A stretch of DNA of 45,387 bases from CAYFFZ01 sp049976505 (GCA_049976505.1 JBMFIC010000010.1:1-45387), one strand, 5' to 3'; positions 23,337 through 32,034 are shown, counted from the stretch's first letter. Notes: generated by a model not told the origin, from the letters alone. A program made the numbers and translations.

Positions 23337-25103
23337 ATGAACATCATCATTGAGTTGAGCAGGGGAGTAATTAAGGAGGTCATTCTTGAGAACTTTATGA
23401 GTTACAAATACGGAAGGATTACGCTTAAGCCGGGATTTAACTTCATAACCGGGCCCAATGGGGCGGGCAAGAGCGCAATCCTGCTCGGAATATCGCTTGC
23501 GATGGGACAGATTACAACTGAAAGAAGCAGAAAGCTTTCCGACCTAGTGAGAAAGGGCGAGGATATAGGAAGAGTTTCGCTGCTCCTGGACAACTCAAAG
23601 GTCGATGGAAAGAGGCCCTTTCCTTCATACAACAAGGACGAGATCATGATATCCCGTTACCTGAGAAAGGATGGCTCCTACTGGTTTGAAATAGACTACA
23701 GGGAGGCCTCAAGGCAGGAGGTTATAAACATGCTGAACAGGGTGGGGATAAACCCCGATAACCTACTCATAATAATGCCCCAGGGAATGGTGGACGAGTT
23801 CATACTGATAAAGCCCGAGGAAAAGCTCAAAATGGTTGAAGAGGCACTTGGCATAGCAGGTATAAGGGAGAAGCTACTAGAGGCTAAAGGAAGGCTTCAG
23901 CGTATAATAGCTGAGGAGAACCAGTATCAGGATCTAATTCAGAAAGCCATGGACTCCCTAGATAAGTGGAAGGATGAATACGACAGGCTTGTCATGAACA
24001 GGGAGCTGAGAAAAAGGCTGGAGGAGCTGAGCGCCGAGCTCATATGGGCTCAGGTTGTTAAGACCGAGAGGTCAGTCGCAAGCGTCAACGAAAAGATAGA
24101 GAAGATCGAGGAGGAGATCTCAAAGGTTCAGAGAAGAAACGAGGAGCTCCAGAGTCAGCTTTCGGCTGACATAAAAAAGTTCAACGAGCTGCTCGAAGCA
24201 GCGAAGGAGAGCGCCGCGAGGGCGTTTAAAGGAGATGAAAGCGCCCTGAGCAGGGTCTACAGCTCCCTTGACGGACTGCCAGAGATCTTCAGCAGGACGC
24301 TTGACGAGCATTCAAGAATCAAGGTAAGTGAATACAGAATAGAGCTCCTCAGCTCAGAGCTGAAGGAGCTAAGAAGACAGCTGGAGGACCTTAAGGGCGA
24401 GCTTGAACAGCTACTGAAACAGACGAAGGGTTCGAGACCGGCCTCGGTCAGAACGATAACGGAGATAGAGGATGAAATAAGAACCGTTAACGCTCAGCTT
24501 AAGGTGCTGGGAGAAGTCAACCAGGAAGCTGAGAAGATCTACATGGATCTCAAGCAGAAGATCGAGGAGTACAAGGAGAAGCTGAACGTGGTAAAGGAGA
24601 ACAAGGAGAAGACTCTAAAGGAGATAGAGAAGCGGTCTGAGGAGTGGAGAGGCGTGATAAAGAAGACCATATCCGATATAAACGATAAGTATAATGAGAT
24701 CATGTCGCGCATAAACGCGAGCGGAAAGGTCGTCATCGTCAACGAGGAGGATCCGGTCAACGCCGGGCTTAGGATATACGCGAGCTTTATAGGAACTGAC
24801 CTGATACCGCTGGACAGCTTCTCCCAGAGCGGCGGAGAGCTTAGCGCTGCGGTTACTGCGTTTCTGCTGGCGGTTCAGATGTACGTGGTCTCGCCGTTCA
24901 GGGCCCTCGACGAGTTCGACGTGCACATGGATCCAATAGTAAGAGAGAAGTTCATCAAGGCTATATATGAGATCACGAAGGGTACCGACGTTCAGTACTT
25001 AATAATCACTCCAAACTTCCCAAGCTTCTACGCCCCGGACATAAACTACATAGTTGTGCAGAAGAGCCAGAGCGGAAGCGCACCTAAGGTGATAGCGCAT
25101 TGA
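23337..25103 (+). CDS. Compact Smc5/6-like SMC ATPase
   Basis: Chromosome-structure ATPase, 588 residues, about half the usual SMC length. Walker A is GPNGAGKS at 39-46. MPQGMVDEFILIKPEEKL at 147-164 resembles the Smc5 motif FLPQD.V.EFAKL.P. The signature is QSGGE at 497-501 and Walker B reads SPFRALDEFDVHMD at 519-532, strikingly close to Smc5/Smc6 and unlike Rad50 or bacterial SMC. Coiled coil runs from about 178 to 455 with a break near 290-325. There is no cysteine at all, so no Rad50 zinc hook, and no obvious hinge domain. ATG 23337 is the only good start. The stop overlaps the kleisin-like gene. It probably belongs to archaeal Smc5/6-related proteins. Confidence 0.88.
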   Translation: MNIIIELSRGVIKEVILENFMSYKYGRITLKPGFNFITGPNGAGKSAILLGISLAMGQITTERSRKLSDLVRKGEDIGRVSLLLDNSKVDGKRPFPSYNKDEIMISRYLRKDGSYWFEIDYREASRQEVINMLNRVGINPDNLLIIMPQGMVDEFILIKPEEKLKMVEEALGIAGIREKLLEAKGRLQRIIAEENQYQDLIQKAMDSLDKWKDEYDRLVMNRELRKRLEELSAELIWAQVVKTERSVASVNEKIEKIEEEISKVQRRNEELQSQLSADIKKFNELLEAAKESAARAFKGDESALSRVYSSLDGLPEIFSRTLDEHSRIKVSEYRIELLSSELKELRRQLEDLKGELEQLLKQTKGSRPASVRTITEIEDEIRTVNAQLKVLGEVNQEAEKIYMDLKQKIEEYKEKLNVVKENKEKTLKEIEKRSEEWRGVIKKTISDINDKYNEIMSRINASGKVVIVNEEDPVNAGLRIYASFIGTDLIPLDSFSQSGGELSAAVTAFLLAVQMYVVSPFRALDEFDVHMDPIVREKFIKAIYEITKGTDVQYLIITPNFPSFYAPDINYIVVQKSQSGSAPKVIAH

Positions 25104-25813
25104 CCGATAAAAAGGAGGAAGAGCTCAGGAAGATCATTGAGCTTCCTGAGGCGCTGAAAAGGTTAGGTGGTGATCCGTTCGCAGTTGACGTCGAGGACCT
25201 TCTCCGAAGGATAAACGAAAACAGGCTGAGGGATAAGGTTAGATCTCTTAAGTACGAGTCGGAGGCGCTGAACGCGGTTTCGCTGGTTATAGAGAAGCAG
25301 GAGCAGTGGGTCCTTGACGCGCTGAGGGGGCTAAAAATAGACCCGGAGCTGGTAAGAGAAAAGATACGTGAAATGCCATTCAGGGATCTTGCAATGTTGC
25401 TTGTCAGTCATGTTACCCCGGTGCTTGGGATAAGGAGGCTTTCAGCGGAGAGGCTTAGGATGGCCATGGAGTATCTCTCCTTGATAGAGCCATGGGGCAA
25501 GAAGCCAACGCTGGGCATGGTGAACAAGGCCCAAGAGGAGTACCTTCAGAGCATAACGTTTGATAAGAAGTTCGAGGAGGAGGCCATGGAGTTCTATGAA
25601 AACAGCCTCAGAAAAGAGCTGGAAGGCGCTGAAAGGATACCGTACAGGGAGTTCATCAACAGGTTCAGCGAGCGTCTGAAGGTAGCCTTCTACATAGCTT
25701 ATCTTGCAACTATAGGCATGATATCGGTAGTTAGAAATCCGCTGACTGGAGAAACGTTAATTAGCAGGCCTCTGGGAGGAGAATTCGAAAGCGTGGCGAT
25801 ACCCTTTGAGTGA
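25100..25813 (+). CDS. ScpA-like kleisin subunit
   Basis: Bridges the two SMC heads in condensin-type complexes. From TTG 25100, which overlaps the SMC stop by four bases, it has 237 residues. The N-terminal 120 residues are helical (VDVEDLLRRINENRLRDKV, then VSLVIEKQEQWVLDALRGL), a short linker follows, and the C-terminal 60 residues form a winged helix (IPYREFINRFSERLKVAFYI, then YLATIGMISVVRNPLTGETL) like the Walker-proximal domain of ScpA. Similarity to bacterial ScpA is weak by eye; the gene order and termini support the call. It overlaps the next gene by eight bases. Confidence 0.7.
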   Translation: MTDKKEEELRKIIELPEALKRLGGDPFAVDVEDLLRRINENRLRDKVRSLKYESEALNAVSLVIEKQEQWVLDALRGLKIDPELVREKIREMPFRDLAMLLVSHVTPVLGIRRLSAERLRMAMEYLSLIEPWGKKPTLGMVNKAQEEYLQSITFDKKFEEEAMEFYENSLRKELEGAERIPYREFINRFSERLKVAFYIAYLATIGMISVVRNPLTGETLISRPLGGEFESVAIPFE

Positions 25814-26351
25814 GGAAGAGGAGGAGCTAAGGAGGAAGGCGCTGAAGGCTCTTAGGCTGCTTCTCATAGAGACCTCTGCACTTCCCGGGCTCAAGGGCTG
25901 GGAGCTAAAGAAACACCTCGGAAAAGATTATCTGAACGTGATAAAAGTAGCATCCGTTGAGGCGGACAGATTGGGGATGAAAATAGCCATCATCCCCGAT
26001 GATGAGGCGCCCAAAGACTTTGACAGGGCACGCTTCGTGCTCATGACGAAGGAGCCACTCACTGAATCCGACTACTCCAGGTGGCTCCGAATTGAAGAGA
26101 TTGCCTCACTTGGCCTCATCCTGACCGAGATAAACCTGAGGGGCGGCTCAGCGCCTCTCGAAGTGGTTGTAAGAATGCTCACCGAGAAGCTGCCAAGGTG
26201 GAGAGTAAACCAGATAATCTCCAAGCTTGAGAGGCTGGGCTATATAAAGGAGGAGAACGGGGTTCTTTTTAAGGACTGGAGGAGCAGGGTTGAAATCGAT
26301 GAAACGGGCTTCATGAAGGACATCATACTTTACAGAAGGGAGAAGGGCTGA
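25806..26351 (+). CDS. ScpB-like (KITE) double winged-helix protein
   Basis: 181 residues, third gene of the SMC operon, overlapping the kleisin-like gene by eight bases. The start is TTG 25806. The C-terminal half is a clear winged helix (LRIEEIASLGLILTEINLRG, then WRVNQIISKLERLGYIKEEN). The N-terminal half carries a helical domain (RRKALKALRLLLIETSALPG, LKKHLGKDYLNVIKVASVEA) that could be the first winged helix. KITE proteins (ScpB, MukE, Nse1, Nse3) dimerise on the kleisin linker; this one could play either the ScpB or Nse1/3 role. A stand-alone transcription regulator is the main alternative. Confidence 0.62.
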   Translation: MSEEEEELRRKALKALRLLLIETSALPGLKGWELKKHLGKDYLNVIKVASVEADRLGMKIAIIPDDEAPKDFDRARFVLMTKEPLTESDYSRWLRIEEIASLGLILTEINLRGGSAPLEVVVRMLTEKLPRWRVNQIISKLERLGYIKEENGVLFKDWRSRVEIDETGFMKDIILYRREKG

Positions 26352-26385
26352 AACCGTTTTTTAACATGCACAACCAATATCAGGT

Positions 26386-27114
26386 ATGCCTCTGATGGTC
26401 AGGGACCTCAGAAAGAGGTTTGGGAAGACTGAGGCCCTGAAGGGAGTAAGCTTTGAAGCTTTTGAAGGGGAAGTATTTGGGCTGCTGGGACCCAATGGGG
26501 CCGGTAAGACGACAACGCTCAGGATAATTTCATCGGTTCTGCCGCCTGATTCTGGTGAGGTGATCTACGACGGGGAGAACCTCCTTCTGAACCCCAACAG
26601 AGCCCGGGAGCTGATGTCGTACCTGCCGGAGGACGCGGGAACCTACAGGAACCTTACAGGGTACGAGCATCTCGAGCTTACTGCGAAAATCTACGCAAAG
26701 GACGAAAGGGAGATGAGGGAGTTCATTGAAGACGGAATAAGGCTAGCCGATCTCGGGGATAGGCTTTACGATAAAACCAAAACTTACAGTAAGGGGATGA
26801 AGAGAAGGCTTCAGATTGCAAGGGCGCTTGAGGTTAGCCCCAAGATAGCTGTGCTTGATGAGCCAACATCAGGAGTTGATGTCTTTCATGCCATCAGGAT
26901 CAGAGAGATGATAAAGGAGTTCGCGAAGAGAAAGGGTGCTGTCGTAATAATATCATCTCACAACATGTTTGAGGTTGAAAAGATGTGCGACAGGATAGCT
27001 ATCATACATTCTGGGAGGATACTCCTGAGTGGAGGGCTACAGGAGGTGAAGGGCAGCAGCAAGGATCTGGAGGAGGTATTTCTGAGGCTGGCGAAAGATG
27101 AAGGGGAAAATTAG
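26386..27114 (+). CDS. ABC-2 type exporter, ATP-binding subunit
   Basis: NatA/CcmA-like ATPase of 242 residues. Walker A GPNGAGKTT is at about 35-43, Q-loop in LPEDAGTYRNLTGYEHL, signature YSKGMKRRLQIARAL near 140-153, Walker B KIAVLDEPTSG, and the H-loop histidine in IISSHNMFEVEKMCD. All catalytic residues are present. The start is ATG 26386, 34 bases after the SMC operon, with a weak TATA (TTTTTTAAC). It overlaps the permease by 17 bases. The exported compound (Na+, drug or lipid) cannot be assigned. Confidence 0.9.
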   Translation: MPLMVRDLRKRFGKTEALKGVSFEAFEGEVFGLLGPNGAGKTTTLRIISSVLPPDSGEVIYDGENLLLNPNRARELMSYLPEDAGTYRNLTGYEHLELTAKIYAKDEREMREFIEDGIRLADLGDRLYDKTKTYSKGMKRRLQIARALEVSPKIAVLDEPTSGVDVFHAIRIREMIKEFAKRKGAVVIISSHNMFEVEKMCDRIAIIHSGRILLSGGLQEVKGSSKDLEEVFLRLAKDEGEN

Positions 27115-28276
27115 AGCCCTCATAAAAAAGGATGTGCTTGACGTTCTGAGAGATCCAAAGGCGTACCTTGGATTTCTGCTTCCTTTAATAATATTCGCCG
27201 CGTTCGGCGCTATTTCTCAGGCAACGGCGCCCCCATCATACGCCCCATTGAGGGTGTACGTGGAGGGCAATTGGAGCCTTCTCACGAGCTACCTGAGGAG
27301 CTACGGCATAAACATCACGAGCGCGCCACAGAGCGCAGATGCCCTAATCTCCTTCAGAAACGTGAGCGATTTCATGGAGCTTAACGTGACGTTTTTGATG
27401 AAAGACGTCAACCAGCTCTACTATGCAAAGGCCGAGGAGCTCAACTACGTAATGGACAGGCTGATACCTTACTACAGGGACTACCTGCTGAACAGAAGCG
27501 GCCTTCAGAACTACATGATTATAGAAAATCCGGCCAACCTGTCGTTTACCACAGTTCTTAACAGCGTCGTTTACCCGTTCAACCCGCTTTATATCTTTGA
27601 AATGAGCCAGGTGGAGGAGCTCGTTGCGCCCACCATCCTCTTCGCCCTGTCAATTGAGGTGGCTGAGATGTCCGCAACGCTCATAACGGTTGAGCAGGAG
27701 GAGAAGACGCTTGAGGTCCTACTGAGCATGCCAGTAAGGAGGTGGGAGATCCTTACGTCGAAGATGATATCCGCTCTTATTATCTCGGTGCTAAGCTCGC
27801 TGTTCTACATAATCGGCCTCTTCGTGTTCTCCACTGAGTATATGGCGTTCTTTGGCCTACAGGGGTATCTGGCGCCTGAGTTTGAGACCAGCGTGCTCAT
27901 CGTATTCCTCCTGCTTCTCATTATGTCAACGATTTTTGCAAGCTCACTTGGACTGCTCGTTGGCCTGATAAGCAAGGATCTGAGAGTCGCAAACATCTAT
28001 TTAGGAATCATAACCGTCCCAATACTCATTCCAACGCTGTTCTTCATCGCAGGAGGATCCCTGAGCTATGTGAGCGGCCCTCTCAAGTACGTCCTGCTTG
28101 CGCTCCCTCCTACATACGCTATAGACGTAACACGGGCCTTCATAACCAGAGCTCTGCAGCCGTACTGGGGCATGGGCGTGCTGGTGAGCGTCATTGAGAC
28201 CTCAATCATCATTTACGCAGCAATGCTGACTATCAGCGGAAAGAAGTTAAAGCTACCACACCACAAGAAAGGCTAA
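27098..28276 (+). CDS. ABC-2 type exporter, membrane subunit
   Basis: 392 residues. An N-terminal anchor (AYLGFLLPLIIFAAFGAIS) is followed by an extracytoplasmic loop of about 140 residues rich in possible N-glycosylation sites (for example NITS, NVSD, NVTF, NRSG, NLSF), then five to six spans. The conserved ABC-2 segment TVEQEEKTLEVLLSMPVRRW sits near 202-221. This is the NatB arrangement. It overlaps the ATPase start-to-stop by 17 bases, and its 3' end overlaps the convergent ecfT gene by 24 bases. Confidence 0.88.
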   Translation: MKGKIRALIKKDVLDVLRDPKAYLGFLLPLIIFAAFGAISQATAPPSYAPLRVYVEGNWSLLTSYLRSYGINITSAPQSADALISFRNVSDFMELNVTFLMKDVNQLYYAKAEELNYVMDRLIPYYRDYLLNRSGLQNYMIIENPANLSFTTVLNSVVYPFNPLYIFEMSQVEELVAPTILFALSIEVAEMSATLITVEQEEKTLEVLLSMPVRRWEILTSKMISALIISVLSSLFYIIGLFVFSTEYMAFFGLQGYLAPEFETSVLIVFLLLLIMSTIFASSLGLLVGLISKDLRVANIYLGIITVPILIPTLFFIAGGSLSYVSGPLKYVLLALPPTYAIDVTRAFITRALQPYWGMGVLVSVIETSIIIYAAMLTISGKKLKLPHHKKG

Positions 28277-29017
28277 CAGCGCAAAGGCCAGTAAAGCTGC
28301 GAGCTCGTATGTTGCCTCATCCTTCTCCCCCTCTGCATAGCTCCTTAGCGCTATAGGTCCCTTCATCTCAAGGGCCATCGAGGTTGTGTAGGCCCTCTTA
28401 ACTGAGGCATATATAATGGCCTTCAGCATGCTGAACGGCTTTGTGACTCTCTTTATTCCATGGGGCCTCCGTGCCCTGCTCACCATGTATATGGTCCTGG
28501 ACAGCTCGGTTAGTTCTGGAAGTAGCCTGAAGGTTATTGCAGCTCCCGATGCTACCTCATCTGACAGGCCTAGTCTCTTCACAAAACCTACTACGTCGCG
28601 AGGGGTCACCGTCCTCGAGAACGTGTAGGCTAGAAACAGCGTGAGCACGAACTTAAGAGAGGATATGACGCCCCACAGGGCTCCCTGATAAGTTATGGCA
28701 ACGCCCTTTGCGCCAGTGAGCGCGTCAATCAGCGCGTTTGATCCTGGCTTTGCAAGCCAGAGAATAACAGTTGCGCCCGATCCCGCGTAAAATCCCCAGT
28801 AGAAGACTGCCTGGGAGAGCACGAATCCGGTAAAGACCCAGAGGCTGGCCTTGAAGAGCGGAATCACCCTTCTCCCGGAAACTGAGATCGAGTAGGCTGT
28901 GGCTAGAAGAGCCCCTATAGTAAGAAGCGTAATATTATATGACAGCAGCGCTACCAGCGATCCAAGAAGCAGCACTATAAAGGACAGCGTGATCTTGATA
29001 TCATGGGGCAGCTTCAT
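28253..29017 (-). CDS. ECF transporter T component
   Basis: Membrane coupling subunit of an ECF vitamin/metal importer, 254 residues. Five to six spans occupy the N-terminal half; the coupling helices include FRLLPELTELSRTIYMVSRA and KRAYTTSMALEMKGPIALRS, with the family's arginine-rich coupling motif. The start overlaps the ATPase gene by 17 bases, so the two are co-translated. It is intact, unlike the T-component remnant at 16430-17128. Confidence 0.85.
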   Translation of the reverse strand: MKLPHDIKITLSFIVLLLGSLVALLSYNITLLTIGALLATAYSISVSGRRVIPLFKASLWVFTGFVLSQAVFYWGFYAGSGATVILWLAKPGSNALIDALTGAKGVAITYQGALWGVISSLKFVLTLFLAYTFSRTVTPRDVVGFVKRLGLSDEVASGAAITFRLLPELTELSRTIYMVSRARRPHGIKRVTKPFSMLKAIIYASVKRAYTTSMALEMKGPIALRSYAEGEKDEATYELAALLAFALLAFLVVW

Positions 29018-30260
29018 GTACTATGCCACCCTCGAATACGAACGCCTGGTCTGATACCTGTCTTGCGAACCACTCCTCCTGAGTAACAACGATGACGGAG
29101 GAGCCGGATTCTCTGGCCTGCCTTATGAAGTCGGATATCGCAATTATGCCAGCCCGGTCCTGGCCCTCGGTTGGCTCGTCAAGCACGTATAGGTCTGGAT
29201 CCTTTGCGGCCGATGAGGCCAGGGCCAGCCTTACCCTCTCTCCACGGGAAAGCGAATGAGGAAGCCTATGCGCCCTTTCCCTCAGCCCGAAGTGCTCAAG
29301 GCTCTGGCTTATTAGATCGTCCCTCCTGGTCTCATAGGAGACTTCCTTGTACACGGTCTCCTCAAGAAACTGAAGCTCTGGCGACTGAAGCATGAAAGAT
29401 GTTGAGCCTCTTCTTTGGTATCTGCCACGTGGTCTGAGTATGCCTGCTATTATCTTGGCCAGAGTTGACTTTCCGGATCCGTTGGGGCCCACGAAGGATA
29501 TGACCTGACCAGGCTGCACCTCAATTTTTACATCGTTTAGGACAGGGGGACCGCCCTCGTACGAGAAGCCCATGCCAATGCCCTTAAACAGCGGTCCATC
29601 GGCTTTCTTCCTTGCAAAGTTAAAGCTCTGAAGATTTAGCTGATATGGTGTCTCATTCAGCAGAAGCTTTGAATCGGCATAGCTTTCCAGAAGCTCGGTT
29701 CTGTGCTCAGCTATTACGCACGTTATGCCTTTTTCCTTCAGTATCCTCAGCTCGCTCAGGAAGGATCTTCTTGACTTGCTGTCGAGGTTGGCAAGAGGCT
29801 CATCAAAGGCGATAAGCTTGTAGCCACCAAGCAGAGCTGAGGCTATTGCCACCTTCTGGGCCTCGCCGCCGCTCAGGTTCAGCACGCTTTTGTCAAGAAC
29901 GCTCTTCAGATTAAACAGCTCGATCACCTCCTCGAGTCTGTCCTCATCGGGGGCCCTCCAGGTAAGCTCCGTTAAAACGTCAAACCCGAGGAAGAAAACC
30001 GAGGGATCCTGAGGGACGTAGTACACCAGGCCCCTTTTAAGAGCTTCATGGGGATCCATCCCGAACACCTTAATATCCCCATGGATCTTCGCATTAACGT
30101 ACTCATCGACGAACCCGGTTATAGAATAAAGCAGGGAGGTCTTGCCTGAGCCCGTGGGGCCTGATATGATGCCGACCTCGCCCTCACCGAGCTCCCAGCT
30201 TACATTATCTAAAACCCTTCTGCCATCATAACTAAAGCCAAAATCACGTATAATGAGCAT
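29001..30260 (-). CDS. ECF transporter double ATPase (fused A-A')
   Basis: Two nucleotide-binding domains in one chain of about 419 residues from ATG 30260 (MLIIRDFGFSYDGRRVLDNV). The first has GPTGSGKTS, LSGGEAQKVAIA and KLIAFDEPLANLD; the second has GPNGSGKSTLAKI, LSRGERVRLALA and DLYVLDEPTEGQD. A longer open frame reaches 30413 but would run through the shared operator and promoter, so 30260 is preferred. It is divergent from the S component and overlaps the T component. Both domains keep all motifs. Confidence 0.92.
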   Translation of the reverse strand: MLIIRDFGFSYDGRRVLDNVSWELGEGEVGIISGPTGSGKTSLLYSITGFVDEYVNAKIHGDIKVFGMDPHEALKRGLVYYVPQDPSVFFLGFDVLTELTWRAPDEDRLEEVIELFNLKSVLDKSVLNLSGGEAQKVAIASALLGGYKLIAFDEPLANLDSKSRRSFLSELRILKEKGITCVIAEHRTELLESYADSKLLLNETPYQLNLQSFNFARKKADGPLFKGIGMGFSYEGGPPVLNDVKIEVQPGQVISFVGPNGSGKSTLAKIIAGILRPRGRYQRRGSTSFMLQSPELQFLEETVYKEVSYETRRDDLISQSLEHFGLRERAHRLPHSLSRGERVRLALASSAAKDPDLYVLDEPTEGQDRAGIIAISDFIRQARESGSSVIVVTQEEWFARQVSDQAFVFEGGIVHEAAP

Positions 30261-30281
30261 CGATGAAGTTTTGTAGAAAGA

Positions 30282-30315
30282 AAGATATAAATATTTGGAT
30301 GGATCATCCATCCAA
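30282..30315. promoter_or_regulatory. Bidirectional TATA with perfect 21-bp palindromic operator
   Basis: GATATAAATATTT (30284-30296 region) reads as a TATA box on both strands. It is followed directly by TTGGATGGAT-C-ATCCATCCAA (30295-30315), a perfect 10-bp inverted repeat around one base. The palindrome ends one base before the S-component ATG and covers its expected transcription start; on the other side the ATPase ATG is about 25 bases from the TATA. A repressor bound here would block both genes. Confidence 0.7.
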
Positions 30316-30316
30316 C

Positions 30317-31033
30317 ATGAACAAAAATCAATTATTGACGATCGTTTTATTTTTCCTAACGTTAGCAGTTCTCCTATCCCTGCTCTATCTTGACTTTTAC
30401 CTCTACGGTACAAATAAGCTTCTAAGCGAAGAAATCACGCTTGCGGAATCGTTGCTGGTGGTTGGACTTGGAGCTTTTGTCGTCAGAAAGCAGCTCAGGG
30501 GAGCGTTCAGGCCAAAAATTATAACACTATCGGTAACTTTCGGAGTTCTGCTCTATGCGGCCCAGTGGGCCATCGCTTATGTTCCGGCCTTCGTCTGGTA
30601 CACTCCGCCTATAAGCTATTTCGCAACGGCCCTTCTTGTCTATCTGCCACAGGGTCTGATAGTCAGCGCACTAATCGTGCTGACGGATTTTACGCCAGGC
30701 TCGATCTTTCTGATGATAGTCCCATTTTATGTTATTTCGATGATTGCCTTCTTTAATCCCATCTGGACTCCCTTCTACTTTGCGATGGCCTCCATGGCCG
30801 AAGTGTTTCTAATCGTTGGAAGAGACGGAAAGCTAAGCGCGATCCTTTCATCCTCAGCCTTCAGCCTTGCAGATGCGGCCTTCGCATCTCAGTTCATGCT
30901 TTTTAACTTTGGAGTTTATCAGCCGCCGCAGGTGCAGCTGCTTTCAGCCCTTGTGGACGTTGTTTTTTCGGTGATAGGAGCTGTACTGGGAATTGGCGTT
31001 GGCATGAAGGCTAAGCAGGCTTGGAGGCCCTGA
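30317..31033 (+). CDS. Candidate ECF transporter S (substrate-binding) component
   Basis: From ATG 30317 it has 238 residues and six to seven hydrophobic spans, starting QLLTIVLFFLTLAVLLSLLY. Span-linking segments such as YVPAFVWYTPPISYFATALL and SSAFSLADAAFASQFMLF would form the binding pocket. A longer frame from 30263 would include the operator, so ATG 30317 is chosen (leaderless). It is divergent from EcfA/EcfT and shares their palindrome. The substrate is not recognised; no clear match to ThiT, RibU, BioY or CbiM signatures is seen by eye. Confidence 0.7.
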   Translation: MNKNQLLTIVLFFLTLAVLLSLLYLDFYLYGTNKLLSEEITLAESLLVVGLGAFVVRKQLRGAFRPKIITLSVTFGVLLYAAQWAIAYVPAFVWYTPPISYFATALLVYLPQGLIVSALIVLTDFTPGSIFLMIVPFYVISMIAFFNPIWTPFYFAMASMAEVFLIVGRDGKLSAILSSSAFSLADAAFASQFMLFNFGVYQPPQVQLLSALVDVVFSVIGAVLGIGVGMKAKQAWRP

Positions 31034-31715
31034 GCGACAGAGCTGCGTACATGATGAAAGCGACCACCGCGCCCAGCGCTGCCGGCACAAGAAACCTGTT
31101 AAGCAGCTGTACTGCTGATTCCCAGTTCTGCCCAAGGGCTATACCTATGTAAACAAGAACAAGGCTCCACAGAAACGAGCCGAGAAAAGTGTAGAAGAGA
31201 AAGCTAGTTAAGCTCATTCTGAAGGCCCCAGCTGGAAAGGAAATAAGAGTTCTCATGCCTGGAAGCATTCTCGTTAAGAAGACCGCCAAGGCTCCGTATT
31301 TCCTGAACCACCCAGTAGCCCTCCTTATGTTTGCCTGGCTTAGAAGGTTCCTCTTTTCCAGACCCTCAATGCCTATCAGCATTCCTATGTAGTAATCAAC
31401 GAGTGCACCTAGAAGTGATCCAGCGTTTGCCGCGACTAGGACGGCAACAAGGCTCATTTTTCCCGAAGCTACGAGAAACCCGGAAAGAGGAAGAATAACC
31501 TCTGAAGGTATCGGCAGCGATGAGCTCTCAAGCGTCATCAGGACAAAAACGAGAAGCGGACCTCCATCGACCACCATCCTGGCCGTCCACTTTGGTATTA
31601 TAGCTATCAGCTCGTAAAGCGGTCCGTAGCCAAAGCTGCCCTGCCTGTAGAATATAAGAGCGATCAGAAATACGGCAACCCCTGTAGCCGAGCTTATAAC
31701 CTTCCTGCTGGTCAA
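31011..31715 (-). CDS. DedA-family membrane protein
   Basis: DedA/SNARE-associated (VTT domain) protein of 234 residues, linked in bacteria and eukaryotes to lipid flipping or membrane homeostasis. It has SSSLPIPSEVILPLSGFLVA near 65-84, GSLLGALVDYYIGMLIG, and FLTRMLPGMRTLISFPAGAF, the conserved re-entrant and arginine-containing motifs. The start is TTG 31715, two bases before the DUF59 stop end. It is convergent with the S component with 23 bases overlap. Confidence 0.88.
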   Translation of the reverse strand: MTSRKVISSATGVAVFLIALIFYRQGSFGYGPLYELIAIIPKWTARMVVDGGPLLVFVLMTLESSSLPIPSEVILPLSGFLVASGKMSLVAVLVAANAGSLLGALVDYYIGMLIGIEGLEKRNLLSQANIRRATGWFRKYGALAVFLTRMLPGMRTLISFPAGAFRMSLTSFLFYTFLGSFLWSLVLVYIGIALGQNWESAVQLLNRFLVPAALGAVVAFIMYAALSLRASKPA

Positions 31716-31716
31716 T

Positions 31717-32034
31717 TTAACCAGATTTTCCCTCTAAAGCTTCCCTAATAGCTTCGTTGATCTGATCAGCCATATAATGATCCAGGAGCTTGAACTTTAT
31801 CCTCTTAACTTCTGGCACCTTCTTTATAGCTTCAACTACGTCGTTCGCAAGCTGATATGCAAGCATGGCTGGGCAAGCCGGAGTGGTCATCCTGACCTCG
31901 ATGTCCACGGTGCCATCATCGCTCAGCTCGAGCTTCTGAACCAGATTGAGGTCCAGTATTGAAACGCCGACCTCTGGATCAATGACGTATGAGAGGTTCT
32001 CCCAGATCTGGTCAAGGACCTTCTCTTTATTCAT
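31717..32034 (-). CDS. DUF59/MIP18-family iron-sulfur cluster assembly protein
   Basis: 105 residues with YVIDPEVGVSILDLNLVQKL and MTTPACPAMLAYQLANDVVE, the diagnostic DPE..I..LGL and T.P.CP motifs of the SufT/MIP18 family, which aids Fe-S delivery. The cysteine at about 54 is conserved. TATA candidates lie around 32040. Probably co-transcribed with dedA. Confidence 0.9.
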   Translation of the reverse strand: MNKEKVLDQIWENLSYVIDPEVGVSILDLNLVQKLELSDDGTVDIEVRMTTPACPAMLAYQLANDVVEAIKKVPEVKRIKFKLLDHYMADQINEAIREALEGKSG

